Positions 1 through 8,230 of a DNA stretch of 49,523 nt are shown here, piece after piece. Origin of the DNA: Pseudomonas viridiflava. GTDB taxonomy: Bacteria; Pseudomonadota; Gammaproteobacteria; Pseudomonadales; Pseudomonadaceae. The position numbers and the translations under genes were made by a program. Within the stretch, counting starts at the first letter, position 1. Every line of letters begins with the position of its first letter. The stretch spans positions 1-49,523 of the forward strand of contig NZ_LKEH01000032.1 in NCBI RefSeq assembly GCF_001642795.1, given 5' to 3'. The notes beneath the pieces are model-generated. The model was not told the DNA's origin. It ran no database searches and worked only from the letters and a program-made list of their open reading frames with translations.

Positions 1-59
1 TGCTATCTATCAATGATTGCTTTACGAGCTTCTCGCTTGCGGAGAGCGTTTTGGAACTC

Positions 60-740
60 CTACGCGTAGGTGTCTATCAAAGAGTTCCCGTTTTTCTCAT
101 CCTGTTCTTTTACTTGCTTCATCCATCCTTCAGTCATGTCGATTGGATGTGAGAGTACCTTGCCGAGATCGATAATGTGCTGAAAGTTCAAAAGGCTGAG
201 ATTGGTTTTTCCTGAAAATTTTTTGGGGTCGTGGTCAACGAGGCTCATGATAAGCTTCGCACCTTGTCTGACCGAGCTTTTGAAGTCGACGTCGGAGTTG
301 ATGGCTCTGGTCAACCACTTCAAGTCGTCATCGCTTAGACTTTTTCCGGAGTCCAGTATTTTGATCTCCGCGTCGTCGCCAAGAGTGAAGCTGAAGCTTT
401 TCTCTGCTAGGTCAGGCCGCGTATCTAAAATCTGTTCTTTGAAGTAGCAAAAAAATGAATATTGGTTGCTCAGTTCAATGCTAGCCTCCATGCGCGCAAA
501 AGTTAAATACTGCTCTTTCGTCATCTCGCGCAGTTCGTTTTTTATTATGTTGTCCCCACAATTGACAAATTGTCCCTTCCAAGGCTCTTCCTCCTTTGTG
601 TAAAACTCTTTTGCAAAAGCTTCTTTCTTTTGCTGATCCGTCATTACGTCGGATGGCACCTGTTTGGTCGTCTGAGGTATACGGTCAGGCGCTGGCATGT
701 AAGGTTTCATGGTCATTGGAATAGCGCTGTTGATATTCAT
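60..740 (-). CDS. Hypothetical protein, tandem paralog A
   Basis: A 226-residue protein of unrecognised family. It has no signal peptide or membrane segment. The C-terminal half (about residues 135-210) aligns by eye with the next gene upstream: both have a Leu-rich helix, then an (A/G)(K)-x-IM(S/T)L(V/L)DH-x-P-x-KF segment, then a short I-D-x-G-x-V-(L/F)-S block. The ATG is preceded by AAGGAG at good spacing. The N-terminus (MNINSAIPMTMK) has Ile at position 3 and no acidic residue in the first 12, a pattern also seen in Pseudomonas type III secreted proteins, but serine is scarce. Base composition looks lower in GC than the core genes. No function is assigned; that it is expressed is likely, that it is secreted is speculation. 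Confidence 0.75.
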   Translation of the reverse strand: MNINSAIPMTMKPYMPAPDRIPQTTKQVPSDVMTDQQKKEAFAKEFYTKEEEPWKGQFVNCGDNIIKNELREMTKEQYLTFARMEASIELSNQYSFFCYFKEQILDTRPDLAEKSFSFTLGDDAEIKILDSGKSLSDDDLKWLTRAINSDVDFKSSVRQGAKLIMSLVDHDPKKFSGKTNLSLLNFQHIIDLGKVLSHPIDMTEGWMKQVKEQDEKNGNSLIDTYA

Positions 741-774
741 GTCTCGCTCCTTGCTGAGTGGATGACGCTTCCTT

Positions 775-810
775 GATAACGGCAGTAGATTTAAAAGCTT
801 GGCCTGATAA
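775..810 (-). promoter_or_regulatory. Shared upstream module, copy 1
   Basis: The minus strand carries TTATCAGGCCAAGCTTTT (810-793) followed by GCCGTTATC (783-775), about 50 bases before the start of the downstream gene. The same two blocks with the same 18-base offset precede the neighbouring paralog. This reads as a duplicated promoter or operator. It matches neither a standard sigma-70 pair nor a Hrp box. Confidence 0.5.
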
Positions 811-860
811 CCCTGTAGGGCATTTCCGAAACGATGTTTCGTTGTGAAGCCTTTCTCAAT

Positions 861-1595
861 TCAAACGTGAACATCCACCTGTGCGCCCTCCACGACCTCG
901 CGTTTAGGGGCATTACGTTCGATCTGGTAGATGATGGTGTCCATGAAGTTGCCGATGGTGTTGCGGCTGAATACCTGGCCGTAATCGATAACCTTGCTGA
1001 AGCTTTCAAGATTGAGTGTGTGCTCGGTGCCGAATTTTTCCGGGTAATGGTCCAGCAGCGTCATGATGCTTTTGGCGTTGTTGACCAGCGCATCCTTGAG
1101 CGGCTGACGCTTGTTAAGCTCCTCGGTGAGGTAAGTATGCTCGGCGGGCGTCAATACACCGTCCGGGTCGGTCACCTTGATGTGTTCATCGAAGCCGAGT
1201 GTGAATCCATAGTGTTTTTTGGCAAGCTCCGGGTTCAGGTAGGAAAGCTGCTGCTTGAAATCGTGAAAGTCGTCGAACATTCTGCAGGCGGATTCTTGAA
1301 ACCTCTTGATTTCCTCCTTCAGAAATTCTTGTCGGCTAACTTCGAAAAATTCACTGGAAATTTGCGTGAGGTAGTTGTCCATATCGCCTTGGGCGTGTTC
1401 GGTCAGCCAAGGCGCTTTTTCGTAACGGTAAAACTCCTCATTCGGGTCGCGGACAGCTTTGAGTGGCAGCATCAGATTTTCTGGGGGAATCGACATGGCG
1501 ACGATATCCCGACTGATATTTCCTACCTCCCTATTCTGGAACGGTCTTTCGGACGTTAGTGTGCTTACATAGCTTGTCACGGTATTGATATTCAA
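861..1595 (-). CDS. Hypothetical protein, tandem paralog B
   Basis: A 244-residue soluble protein, paralogous to the gene just downstream. Start is TTG at 1595, chosen because GGGAGG lies 8 bases upstream and the protein then begins MNIN like its paralog. About residues 150-225 carry the shared block (A-K-S-I-M-T-L-L-D-H-Y-P-E-K-F, then K-V-I-D-Y-G-Q-V-F-S). The first 12 residues hold no Asp or Glu, residue 3 is Ile, and Ser is about 10% of the first 50 residues, which is compatible with a type III secretion signal but not specific. No Hrp box was found on this strand. Function unknown. The two genes lie 120 bases apart and each has its own upstream module, so they are probably separate transcription units that arose by duplication. 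Confidence 0.75.
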   Translation of the reverse strand: MNINTVTSYVSTLTSERPFQNREVGNISRDIVAMSIPPENLMLPLKAVRDPNEEFYRYEKAPWLTEHAQGDMDNYLTQISSEFFEVSRQEFLKEEIKRFQESACRMFDDFHDFKQQLSYLNPELAKKHYGFTLGFDEHIKVTDPDGVLTPAEHTYLTEELNKRQPLKDALVNNAKSIMTLLDHYPEKFGTEHTLNLESFSKVIDYGQVFSRNTIGNFMDTIIYQIERNAPKREVVEGAQVDVHV

Positions 1596-1624
1596 GGCAT
1601 TACCCTCCCGTTGAGTTCATACCG

Positions 1625-1660
1625 GATAACGGCCATGTCCAGAAAAACTTGGCCTGATAA
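1625..1660 (-). promoter_or_regulatory. Shared upstream module, copy 2
   Basis: TTATCAGGCCAAGTTTTT (1660-1643, minus strand) matches copy 1 at 17 of 18 bases and is followed by GCCGTTATC (1633-1625) at the identical offset. The bases between the two blocks have diverged, so conservation is limited to the two blocks, as expected for protein-binding sites. Confidence 0.5.
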
Positions 1661-1705
1661 AGCAGTAGGAAACTTCCGAGAGGGCTGTCGAGTGTGAGGC
1701 TGTTC

Positions 1706-2836
1706 TTACGTGGGCAACAGGCGGGGCGCTTTGTCGAAGCGTTTGTTGAGTTCGAGTCCGTTGGCCATGAGCATCATCAGTCCCAACCCGATCACTGCGG
1801 TGGTCAGTTGCATCGGCCAAGTATCACCCGCCAGGGCATTGGCCATGTCGGCCAGCGGTGCCAACAGTACGCCCAGGCAGAAGACTTCCAGTGAGTAGCG
1901 GCCCATGCGGCAGGTCTGGCGGGCGGGCCAGTTCTCGAGCCAGGTACTGGTGGTGGGCAGCAGGCGGGCAACCACATAGACGAGCGCCAGGAAGTGCAGC
2001 AGGCGAACCGGTGCGAGGTCGGTCTTGCTGATGGGGTAGAAGGTTTCCAGTTGCAGCGTCGAGATCAGCGTCGTATGCAGGTCCGGCCATTTTTCGCTGA
2101 AGGTCAGTGCGCCTGCGATCAGCACATAAACGGCAGATACGATGAATAACGGTTGCCGATGCAACGGGCGGCGTTTGTTGACGACGTGCGTTTCAGCCCG
2201 CAGCGCGCAGGCGCCCCCGAGCACGAACAGCAACTGCCAGGCGACCGGATTGAAGTACCAGACACCGCCGCCTTCGTAAGCGCGCAGGTTCCAGCCAAAT
2301 AGCGGCACCATCATGTACAGCGCAATCGACAGCCCCACCGCCAGTTCCAGCTTGCGCAGCATCAACGGCAGAGTAAGGGGCAGGGTCAGCAGCAGGACGA
2401 TGTAAAGCGGCAACGGGTCGGTCAGGTTGGGTTTGAAGCGCAGCAGAAGTTCGTCGGCCAATGCCTGTTGCGGATTGCCGACGAAATATTCGAGGCCCAT
2501 TTGCTGCACCATGTCGCGGGTTTCGACGTGGTTGTTGGCGACGAACACGATGCCCATCAGCAGCGTCAGCAGAAAGATGTGCACCACATACAGCACCCAG
2601 GTGCGCCGCAGGATCCGCACGCCTGCAACCAGCAGGCCTTCGCGTCGGGCAATGCGCCCGTAGGCCAGAATGGCCGCATAGCCCGCCAGAAACACAAAGA
2701 TCTCCGCTGCATCACTGAAGCCGAAATTGCGCACGGTCAGTTGGGCCAGAGGGTTGTCCGGCACGTGATCCCAGAAAATGAAGATCAGCGCCAGGCCTCG
2801 AAAGAAATCGATTCGATGATCGCGTCCGTTAGTCAT
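1706..2836 (-). CDS. OpgC-family integral membrane protein
   Basis: A 376-residue polytopic membrane protein with about ten hydrophobic segments. The N-terminus R-I-D-F-F-R-G-L-A-L-I-F-I-F-W-D-H-V is the hallmark of the OpgC family, which is related to acyltransferase-3 proteins. OpgC proteins of proteobacteria are membrane proteins that succinylate osmoregulated periplasmic glucans. The Arg-Gly and the following Asp-His pair at the first membrane helix are present. No opgG/opgH genes are adjacent, so its substrate cannot be read from context. The ribosome-binding site is weak. Family assignment is firm, the exact substrate is not. Confidence 0.85.
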   Translation of the reverse strand: MTNGRDHRIDFFRGLALIFIFWDHVPDNPLAQLTVRNFGFSDAAEIFVFLAGYAAILAYGRIARREGLLVAGVRILRRTWVLYVVHIFLLTLLMGIVFVANNHVETRDMVQQMGLEYFVGNPQQALADELLLRFKPNLTDPLPLYIVLLLTLPLTLPLMLRKLELAVGLSIALYMMVPLFGWNLRAYEGGGVWYFNPVAWQLLFVLGGACALRAETHVVNKRRPLHRQPLFIVSAVYVLIAGALTFSEKWPDLHTTLISTLQLETFYPISKTDLAPVRLLHFLALVYVVARLLPTTSTWLENWPARQTCRMGRYSLEVFCLGVLLAPLADMANALAGDTWPMQLTTAVIGLGLMMLMANGLELNKRFDKAPRLLPT

Positions 2837-3007
2837 AACGGTGGACTCTTGAAAGTTGCTAATAAGATGAGCCGCACAGGGCCGAGGTTCCGCGCCGCCA
2901 GTCTGTCTCTCTCGGCGGCGCGGCAGGGTGGCGTTAAATCATGCCAATTGCAAAATCAGGCTATTACAGAATGTCTCCAGATGCAGTACCTGGCCAAAGG
3001 CGAAGCC

Positions 3008-4624
3008 CTACGCCACTTCATCGGCCGGTTCGAAACTGTCGGCGCGGGCCATCCGCCACATCCTTGAATAGAAGCTGTCGTCTTGCACGCCGTTCAGCAA
3101 CTGCCCCGGTTGCAGGAAGACGTGGGTTTGCGAGAACAGTTTGATTTCCGTGGCTGACATGCGTCGCACCAGGTGTTTGGCTTCCAGCTGTGAAGGGTTA
3201 TCCAGGCCTGCGGCTGCAAGCATTTCGGCCAGCCCCTTGAGGGTGTTGCGATGGAAGTTGTACACCCGCTCGGCCTTGTCCGGCACCACCAGCGCCCGCT
3301 GACGCAGGGCGTCCTGAGTCGCAACGCCGGTCGGGCATTTGTTGGTGTGGCAACTTTGTGACTGGATGCAACCGATGGCGAACATGAAGCCTCGTGCGGA
3401 GTTTGCCCAGTCGGCGCCAATTGCCAACACGCTGGCGATGTCGAAAGCACTGACGATCTTGCCGCTGGCACCCAGACGAATCTGGCTGCGCAGGTTCAGG
3501 CCAACCAGCGTGTTATGCACGAATAACAGTGCCTCACGCATCGGTGTGCCCATGTGATCGGTGAATTCCACTGGCGCGGCGCCCGTTCCGCCCTCTGTCC
3601 CGTCGACGACGATGAAGTCCGGGTAGATTCCGGTGTCGAGCATGGCCTTGGCGATGCCCATGAACTCCCACGGATGACCCAGGCAGAACTTGAAGCCGAC
3701 CGGCTTGCCGCCCGACAACTCACGCAGCTGTGCAATGAACTGCATCAGTTCGAAAGGTGTGGAGAACGCGCTGTGCCGGGACGGCGAAATGCAGTCCTCG
3801 CCCATGGGTATGCCGCGGGTATCTGCAATCTCCTGAGTCACTTTATGTTTGGGCAGGATGCCGCCATGACCGGGTTTCGCGCCCTGGCTCATCTTGATTT
3901 CGATCATGCGCACCTGCGGGTTAGTAGCCTGTGCCGCGAATTTCTCGGGGTCGAAGCGGCCATCCGCTGTGCGGCAACCGAAATAGCCGCTGCCCAGTTC
4001 CCAGGTCAGGTCGCCGCCGTGTTCGCGGTGATAAGGGCTGATGCTGCCTTCGCCGGTGTCATGGGCAAAGTTGCCCAGCTTCGCGCCTTTGTTCAGGGCG
4101 CGGATGGCGTTGGCGCTAAGTGAGCCGAAGCTCATGGCCGAGATATTGAAGATCGATGCCGAATAGGGCTGCGAGCACTGCGGACCGCCGATTGATACAC
4201 GAAAGCTGTTGGGGTCGCTCAACGGAGCAGGGCGCATGGAGTGGCCGATGAATTCGAAACCGGTCTGATACACATCGATCAATGTGCCAAAGGGCTTGTC
4301 GGCCGATTCGTTCTTGGCGCGCGAGTACACCAGCGAGCGCTGGGCCCGCGAGAAGGGCAGGGCGTCGCTGTCGGACTCGAGCAGGTACTGGCGGATTTCA
4401 GGGCGTATCGCTTCGACGGCGTAGCGGATGTTGCCCAGGATCGGGTAATTGCGACGAACCGAGTGCCGCGACTGCAGCAGATCGATGATGCCCACGACAC
4501 TCAGGACGGCGGTCAGCAGCGTGAACGGCCACAGCCACTCGTGGTGCCAGAGCGGCAGGCTGAACAGTGTGAAAAGTACGCATCCAACGAAAACGGCATA
4601 ACGACTGAGTAGCGAGAGGCTCAT
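3008..4624 (-). CDS. FMN-binding glutamate synthase-family protein, membrane-anchored
   Basis: A 538-residue protein. Two N-terminal hydrophobic helices (about residues 5-50) are followed by a complete GltB-like FMN-binding TIM barrel. Visible landmarks are S-A-M-S-F-G-S-L-S near residue 165, the G-A-K-P-G-H-G-G loop, V-V-D-G-T-E-G-G-T-G-A-A-P, and the three-cysteine C-I-Q-S-Q-S-C-H-T-N-K-C segment typical of the Fe-S cluster of glutamate synthase large subunits. It lacks the glutaminase domain, so it is not a complete GOGAT. Members of this family are common stand-alone genes in Pseudomonas and their reaction is not established. No partner gene is adjacent. Confidence 0.9.
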   Translation of the reverse strand: MSLSLLSRYAVFVGCVLFTLFSLPLWHHEWLWPFTLLTAVLSVVGIIDLLQSRHSVRRNYPILGNIRYAVEAIRPEIRQYLLESDSDALPFSRAQRSLVYSRAKNESADKPFGTLIDVYQTGFEFIGHSMRPAPLSDPNSFRVSIGGPQCSQPYSASIFNISAMSFGSLSANAIRALNKGAKLGNFAHDTGEGSISPYHREHGGDLTWELGSGYFGCRTADGRFDPEKFAAQATNPQVRMIEIKMSQGAKPGHGGILPKHKVTQEIADTRGIPMGEDCISPSRHSAFSTPFELMQFIAQLRELSGGKPVGFKFCLGHPWEFMGIAKAMLDTGIYPDFIVVDGTEGGTGAAPVEFTDHMGTPMREALLFVHNTLVGLNLRSQIRLGASGKIVSAFDIASVLAIGADWANSARGFMFAIGCIQSQSCHTNKCPTGVATQDALRQRALVVPDKAERVYNFHRNTLKGLAEMLAAAGLDNPSQLEAKHLVRRMSATEIKLFSQTHVFLQPGQLLNGVQDDSFYSRMWRMARADSFEPADEVA

Positions 4625-4846
4625 ACGACATCCTTGGACTAATGGCGGTTTTCTACGCTGGGCGCTCCGTCTTCGCCTGCCTGTGACGACTTGCAGGAAT
4701 GCGGGGCTGCCGGAGTGTCTGCGCCCCGGCCTGCTCGCACGAGCGGGTCGACAGGGCGCACCCTTGGAATGTAGCGGATTGCCGCTATCGGTGTGAGCAG
4801 TAAATGACGTGCCGGTGATGGCTTTTGCCTGTGCCGCAGCGTTCGT

Positions 4847-5038
4847 TCAGCTTTCCAGCACGCGGGGTTTGAGATGTCGCAGACGTGCGTTCGCGGCATA
4901 CACCTCTTCACGACCTTCAAGGCTGGTCCGGCGCAGGTGCTGGATGAGGGCCTGTTCGTTCAGGTCGAGCGCCACGAAACCTAGCTCATCTGCCTTGTGC
5001 ATAAAGCGGTCGTGGGTCCGGTGGAGTGCTGGCCCTGA
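4847..5038 (-). pseudogene. Possible gene remnant (C-terminal fragment)
   Basis: The minus-strand frame encodes a protein-like tail beginning M-H-K-A-D-E-L-G-F-V-A-L-D-L-N-E-Q (ATG at 5002, stop at 4847-4849, 51 residues). It continues open upstream for 12 more codons to a stop at 5039. Amino acid composition (Leu, Glu and Arg rich, amphipathic) and codon use look like a true Pseudomonas protein rather than a shadow, but there is no ribosome-binding site. I do not recognise the family. The likeliest reading is the surviving 3' end of a lost gene; a very small real gene is the alternative. Confidence 0.35.
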
Positions 5039-5215
5039 TCACGTTCTGCAAGGCGTTCTGCAGCATCGAGACGTAACCAACAGCATCGCAGGGGTGCACA
5101 GGACGTCATTCCTGTTGACGTACCCAGCGAGCAATCGCAGTGAAACACGGGCCTTGATCAAGCCCGCCGATGCAGCGTATCGACAGGAATCATTATCATC
5201 TGTAAATATCGTTAT

Positions 5216-5228
5216 GTTACTGTATAAC
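5216..5228 (+). promoter_or_regulatory. Zur-like operator upstream of rpmE2
   Basis: GTTACTGTATAAC fits the GTTA-N5-TAAC dyad of gammaproteobacterial Zur boxes and sits 31 bases before the rpmE2 ATG. The flanks extend the AT-rich symmetry. Zur repression of zinc-free ribosomal protein paralogs is established in many bacteria; binding here is inferred. Confidence 0.6.
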
Positions 5229-5258
5229 GCTTGAATCACCTGCTGCCTGGAGGCATCC

Positions 5259-5540
5259 ATGAAACCCGATATCCATCCCGCATACCGCACCGTGCTGTTC
5301 CACGACACTGCAGCCGACGCCTACTTTCTGATCGGTTCCACCGTCGACACAGAGCGCACGCAGCAGCACACCGATGGCAATACGTACCCCTACGTCGCTC
5401 TCGACGTGTCCAGTGCATCGCACCCGATGTACACCGGCCAGCAACGCAAGACCACCAGCGAAGGCCGGATCGCAGGCTTCAACAAGCGTTTTGCGACCTT
5501 TGGTTCCGGCAGCAAGAAAGACGCTTCGGCAGGTCAATGA
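5259..5540 (+). CDS. rpmE2: Type B 50S ribosomal protein L31
   Basis: A 93-residue L31 paralog (MKPDIHPAYRTVLFHD...). It contains no cysteine at all, so it belongs to the zinc-independent C-minus class, which replaces the zinc-binding L31 when zinc is scarce and so releases zinc. It has the conserved HPMYTG and G-R-I-A-G-F-N-K-R-F core. A strong GGAGG lies 5 bases before the ATG. The Zur-like dyad just upstream agrees with induction under zinc limitation. The C-terminal tail is Ser/Lys/Ala rich, as is usual in this class. Confidence 0.95.
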   Translation: MKPDIHPAYRTVLFHDTAADAYFLIGSTVDTERTQQHTDGNTYPYVALDVSSASHPMYTGQQRKTTSEGRIAGFNKRFATFGSGSKKDASAGQ

Positions 5541-5692
5541 TCCATCACCCGTCCCGGTCAGGGGCCATCCGCACAGGATTGCCCTCGACCGGGATTTTTT
5601 TTGCCGGGAATGCGGGTTGCGACCACTCGTCCTCTGGACTATTGGCGGGAATTGCTTTTATCTTCGCGGCCTGAAAAACAGGAGTACCCGCT

Positions 5693-6784
5693 TTGAAAAA
5701 GTCAGTGGCCATCATTTTCGGTGGGCAATCCAGCGAACACGAAGTTTCGTTGCAGTCCGCGCGCAACGTGATCAACGCAATTGATCGTGAAAGCTACGCG
5801 CTGACCCTGATCGGCGTCGACAAACTGGGCAACTGGTTGCGGTTCGACGAAGGCGATTACCTGCTCAACGCGGGCGACCCTGCAAAGATCAGTCTCAGCA
5901 CTGCAGGCAAGCGTCTGGCACTTCTGCCGGGCAGCACTGACGGGCAGTTCGTCGAGGTTGAGTCCGGTGAGCAACTGTCGCGTATCGACGTGGTGTTTCC
6001 GCTGATTCATGGCGCCTTTGGCGAAGATGGTTCGCTGCAAGGCCTGCTGCGCCTGTTGGCGATTCCGTTTGTAGGCCCTGACGTGCTCGGCTCGGCTGCC
6101 TGCATGGACAAGGACGTGACCAAGCGTCTGCTGCGCGATGCCGGGATTGCCGTCGCGCCGTTCGTGGTGCTGACCCGCGGTCAGACGATTCAGTTTGCTG
6201 AGGTGGCCGGTCAGTTGGGTCTGCCGATGTTTGTCAAACCGGCCAGCCAGGGCTCCTCGGTCGGTGTCAGCAAGGTCATGGACCAAGCTGGTTTCGATTC
6301 CGCGCTGGCGCTGGGTTTCCAGTTCGATCACAAACTGTTGATCGAGCAGGGCATTGTGGGCCGTGAAGTGGAATGTGCGGTGCTGGGCAACCGCGATCCG
6401 CAGGTCAGTGTGTGCGGTGAAGTGGTGGCCAACGACGAGTTCTACGCCTACGACACCAAGTACCTCAACGGCGATCAGGCACGCATCGCGATTCCGGCAG
6501 AGCTGGCCGTCGATCTGAGCGACGAGGTGCGCAATGTCGCGCTGACCGCTTACAAGGTGCTTGGTTGCGCGGGGCTGTCCCGGGTCGATTTCTTCGTTAC
6601 CGAAGCGCGCGACATCATCATCAACGAGGTCAACACTATTCCAGGTTTCACCTCCATCAGCATGTACCCCAAGTTGTGGCAGGCCAGCGGTCTTTCCTAC
6701 GCCGGGTTGATAGATCGTCTGATCACGCTGGCCCTGGAACGCGCCGACGAGTCGCGACTGCTGAAGACGGATATTTTTGCATGA
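5693..6784 (+). CDS. ddlA: D-alanine--D-alanine ligase
   Basis: A 363-residue cytoplasmic ligase that makes the D-Ala-D-Ala dipeptide for peptidoglycan with ATP. The ATP-grasp fold is complete: the N-terminal I-F-G-G-Q-S-S-E-H-E-V-S-L substrate loop, K-P-A-S-Q-G-S-S-V-G-V near residue 183, and the metal and ATP-binding end R-V-D-F-F-V followed by I-N-E-V-N-T-I-P-G-F-T. Start is TTG at 5693, preceded by AGGAG. The stop overlaps the next gene's start by 4 bases (ATGA), so the two are translationally coupled. It is not in a division and cell-wall cluster, so it is probably the second Ddl (DdlA type) of the genome. Confidence 0.93.
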   Translation: MKKSVAIIFGGQSSEHEVSLQSARNVINAIDRESYALTLIGVDKLGNWLRFDEGDYLLNAGDPAKISLSTAGKRLALLPGSTDGQFVEVESGEQLSRIDVVFPLIHGAFGEDGSLQGLLRLLAIPFVGPDVLGSAACMDKDVTKRLLRDAGIAVAPFVVLTRGQTIQFAEVAGQLGLPMFVKPASQGSSVGVSKVMDQAGFDSALALGFQFDHKLLIEQGIVGREVECAVLGNRDPQVSVCGEVVANDEFYAYDTKYLNGDQARIAIPAELAVDLSDEVRNVALTAYKVLGCAGLSRVDFFVTEARDIIINEVNTIPGFTSISMYPKLWQASGLSYAGLIDRLITLALERADESRLLKTDIFA

Positions 6785-7191
6785 AGATCATCACTATCGC
6801 GGCAGCTCTGCTGATCGCCCCCGATGGCAAGACCCTGCTGGTGCGCAAGCGCGGCACCCAGGCGTTCATGCAGCCGGGCGGCAAGATCGAGCCAGGCGAA
6901 GCCGCAGCCATGGCACTGGCCAGAGAACTGAAAGAAGAGCTGGGGCTGATCATTGATCCGCAACAGGCCGCGTTCCTCGGCGAGTTCACTGCGCCTGCCG
7001 CCAATGAGCCTGGCTTTGAGGTCCATTGCCATTTATTCGAGGTGATGACCGATGCGCAGACCATACCTGCTGCCGAGATCGAGGAAGTGATCTGGGTCGG
7101 CACGCAGACTGACGTGGAGCTGCATCTGGCGCCGCTGACCCGCGACCTGATTCTGCCGCTCTACAGGCAGCGGCAGGCCCAGGTCGTCTGA
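6781..7191 (+). CDS. Nudix hydrolase
   Basis: A 136-residue Nudix protein. The full Nudix box is visible from G-G-K-I-E-P-G-E through R-E-L-K-E-E-L-G-L (about residues 37-59), matching G-x5-E-x7-R-E-U-x-E-E-x-G-U, so a catalytic, metal-binding enzyme is expected. The N-terminal A-A-L-L-I and P-D-G-K-T-L-L-V-R-K-R strands are typical of small MutT-like members. The ATG at 6781 overlaps the ddlA stop, which decides the start. The substrate is some nucleoside diphosphate derivative; which one cannot be told. Confidence 0.9.
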   Translation: MKIITIAAALLIAPDGKTLLVRKRGTQAFMQPGGKIEPGEAAAMALARELKEELGLIIDPQQAAFLGEFTAPAANEPGFEVHCHLFEVMTDAQTIPAAEIEEVIWVGTQTDVELHLAPLTRDLILPLYRQRQAQVV

Positions 7192-7202
7192 GTTGCAGGC
7201 AA

Positions 7203-7227
7203 GGTGTCAGCGAACCGCGCTGACACC
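7203..7227. terminator. Perfect 9-bp inverted repeat between convergent genes
   Basis: GGTGTCAGC (7203-7211) and GCTGACACC (7219-7227) form a stem around a 7-base loop. It lies between the convergent Nudix gene and metR and overlaps the metR stop region. There is no T-tract, so it is at best a weak bidirectional terminator or an RNA 3'-end stabiliser. Confidence 0.45.
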
Positions 7228-8124
7228 GTCCAGCGTCGAGAACGACGTGTCCTTGGCGGTCAGCAGAAAATCGCGCATGTAGGGCGCGTCCAGCATGTCG
7301 GCGCGAATACCGGCATACAGCGTTGCGAACAATCCCTTCTCCCCCAGCCGCTTGCCTTTGACGTAGCCGCGCGAGCTGTACTCGTGCAGGGCCCAGTGCG
7401 GCATGCCGCATACGCCACGGCCGCTGGCGACCAGTTGCATCATCATCACGGTCAGTTCCGACGTCCTCACTTGTGCGGGCTCGATGTCGGCTGGCTCCAG
7501 AAAGCGCGTGAAGATATCCAGGCGGTCGCGCTCAACCGGATACGTGATCAGCGTTTCAGTCAGCAGGTCCTCAGGAACCACATAGGGTCTGCTCGCCAGT
7601 GCGTGTTGATTGGCCACCGCGAGCATCGCTTCGTAGGTGAACAGCGGCACGTAAGTGATGCCGGGTAACTCCAGCGGGTCCGAAGTCACCACCAGATCCA
7701 GATCGCCACGGGCCAGCGCGGGCAGCGGGGCGAACGAGAAACCCGAGGACAGATCCAGCTCCACCTCCGGCCAGGCATCACGGAACTGGTCGATGGTCGG
7801 CATCAGCCACTGAAAACAGCTGTGGCATTCGATGGCCATGTGCAGACGACCCGCCGTACCCCCCGCCAGTCGCGCAATGTCCCGCTCGGCAGCGCGAAGT
7901 TGAGGCAGCAGCGAGTCGGCCAGTTGCAGCAGGCGCAGTCCGGCACTGGTGAACCGAACGGGTTTGGTCTTGCGCACGAACAGCGGCATGCCCATGCGCT
8001 CTTCCAGTTCCTTGAACTGGTGCGAGAGCGCCGACTGGGTCAGATGCAGACGTTCCGCCGCCTCTACGAGGCTGTCGGCTTCGCGCAAGGCGTGGAGGGT
8101 TTTGAGGTGGCGTATCTCAAGCAC
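7207..8124 (-). CDS. metR: LysR-type transcriptional regulator MetR
   Basis: A 305-residue activator of methionine synthesis genes. GTG at 8124 is preferred as start because it gives V/M-L-E-I-R-H-L-K-T-L, the conserved N-terminus of MetR; an upstream ATG at 8160 would add 12 unconserved residues. The winged helix-turn-helix (L-T-Q-S-A-L-S-H-Q-F-K-E-L-E) is followed by the MetR-specific co-inducer domain with A-I-E-C-H-S-C-F-Q-W-L and Y-P-V-E-R-D-R-L-D. Homocysteine is the known co-inducer of the family. It is divergent from a truncated metE, the classical arrangement, with a dyad operator between them. Confidence 0.93.
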   Translation of the reverse strand: MLEIRHLKTLHALREADSLVEAAERLHLTQSALSHQFKELEERMGMPLFVRKTKPVRFTSAGLRLLQLADSLLPQLRAAERDIARLAGGTAGRLHMAIECHSCFQWLMPTIDQFRDAWPEVELDLSSGFSFAPLPALARGDLDLVVTSDPLELPGITYVPLFTYEAMLAVANQHALASRPYVVPEDLLTETLITYPVERDRLDIFTRFLEPADIEPAQVRTSELTVMMMQLVASGRGVCGMPHWALHEYSSRGYVKGKRLGEKGLFATLYAGIRADMLDAPYMRDFLLTAKDTSFSTLDGVSAVR

Positions 8125-8167
8125 GGTCAGTGCTCCATGAATAGTATTTGTGATCAACACGAAAAAA

Positions 8168-8182
8168 ATGAGTTTGTCTCAT
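8168..8182 (+). promoter_or_regulatory. Candidate MetR operator
   Basis: ATGAG-TTTGT-CTCAT is a perfect inverted repeat with the half-site spacing of the MetR box (TGAA-N5-TTCA), differing at one base per half. It lies between divergent metR and the metE remnant, 48 bases before the latter's ATG. Confidence 0.5.
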
Positions 8183-8230
8183 GATGCTTCGGCTGTCGAC
8201 AATGGCGCCATCTTTTATGGAGGACGCCTC

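Larger units (their letters stand above)
4625..5258. other. 634-base gap with a gene remnant and a Zur-like box
   Basis: No intact gene is visible between the glutamate synthase-like gene and rpmE2. The stretch holds one conserved-looking minus-strand coding remnant (4847-5038) and, at its right end, AT-rich operator sequence for rpmE2. Confidence 0.6.

Noticed and set aside
755..790. CCACTCA on the minus strand, like the -10 half of a Hrp box
   Set aside because: No GGAACC at 15-16 bases upstream, so HrpL control is not supported.
5374..5784. 136-codon frame overlapping rpmE2 and ddlA
   Set aside because: It runs across two well-supported genes in another frame.
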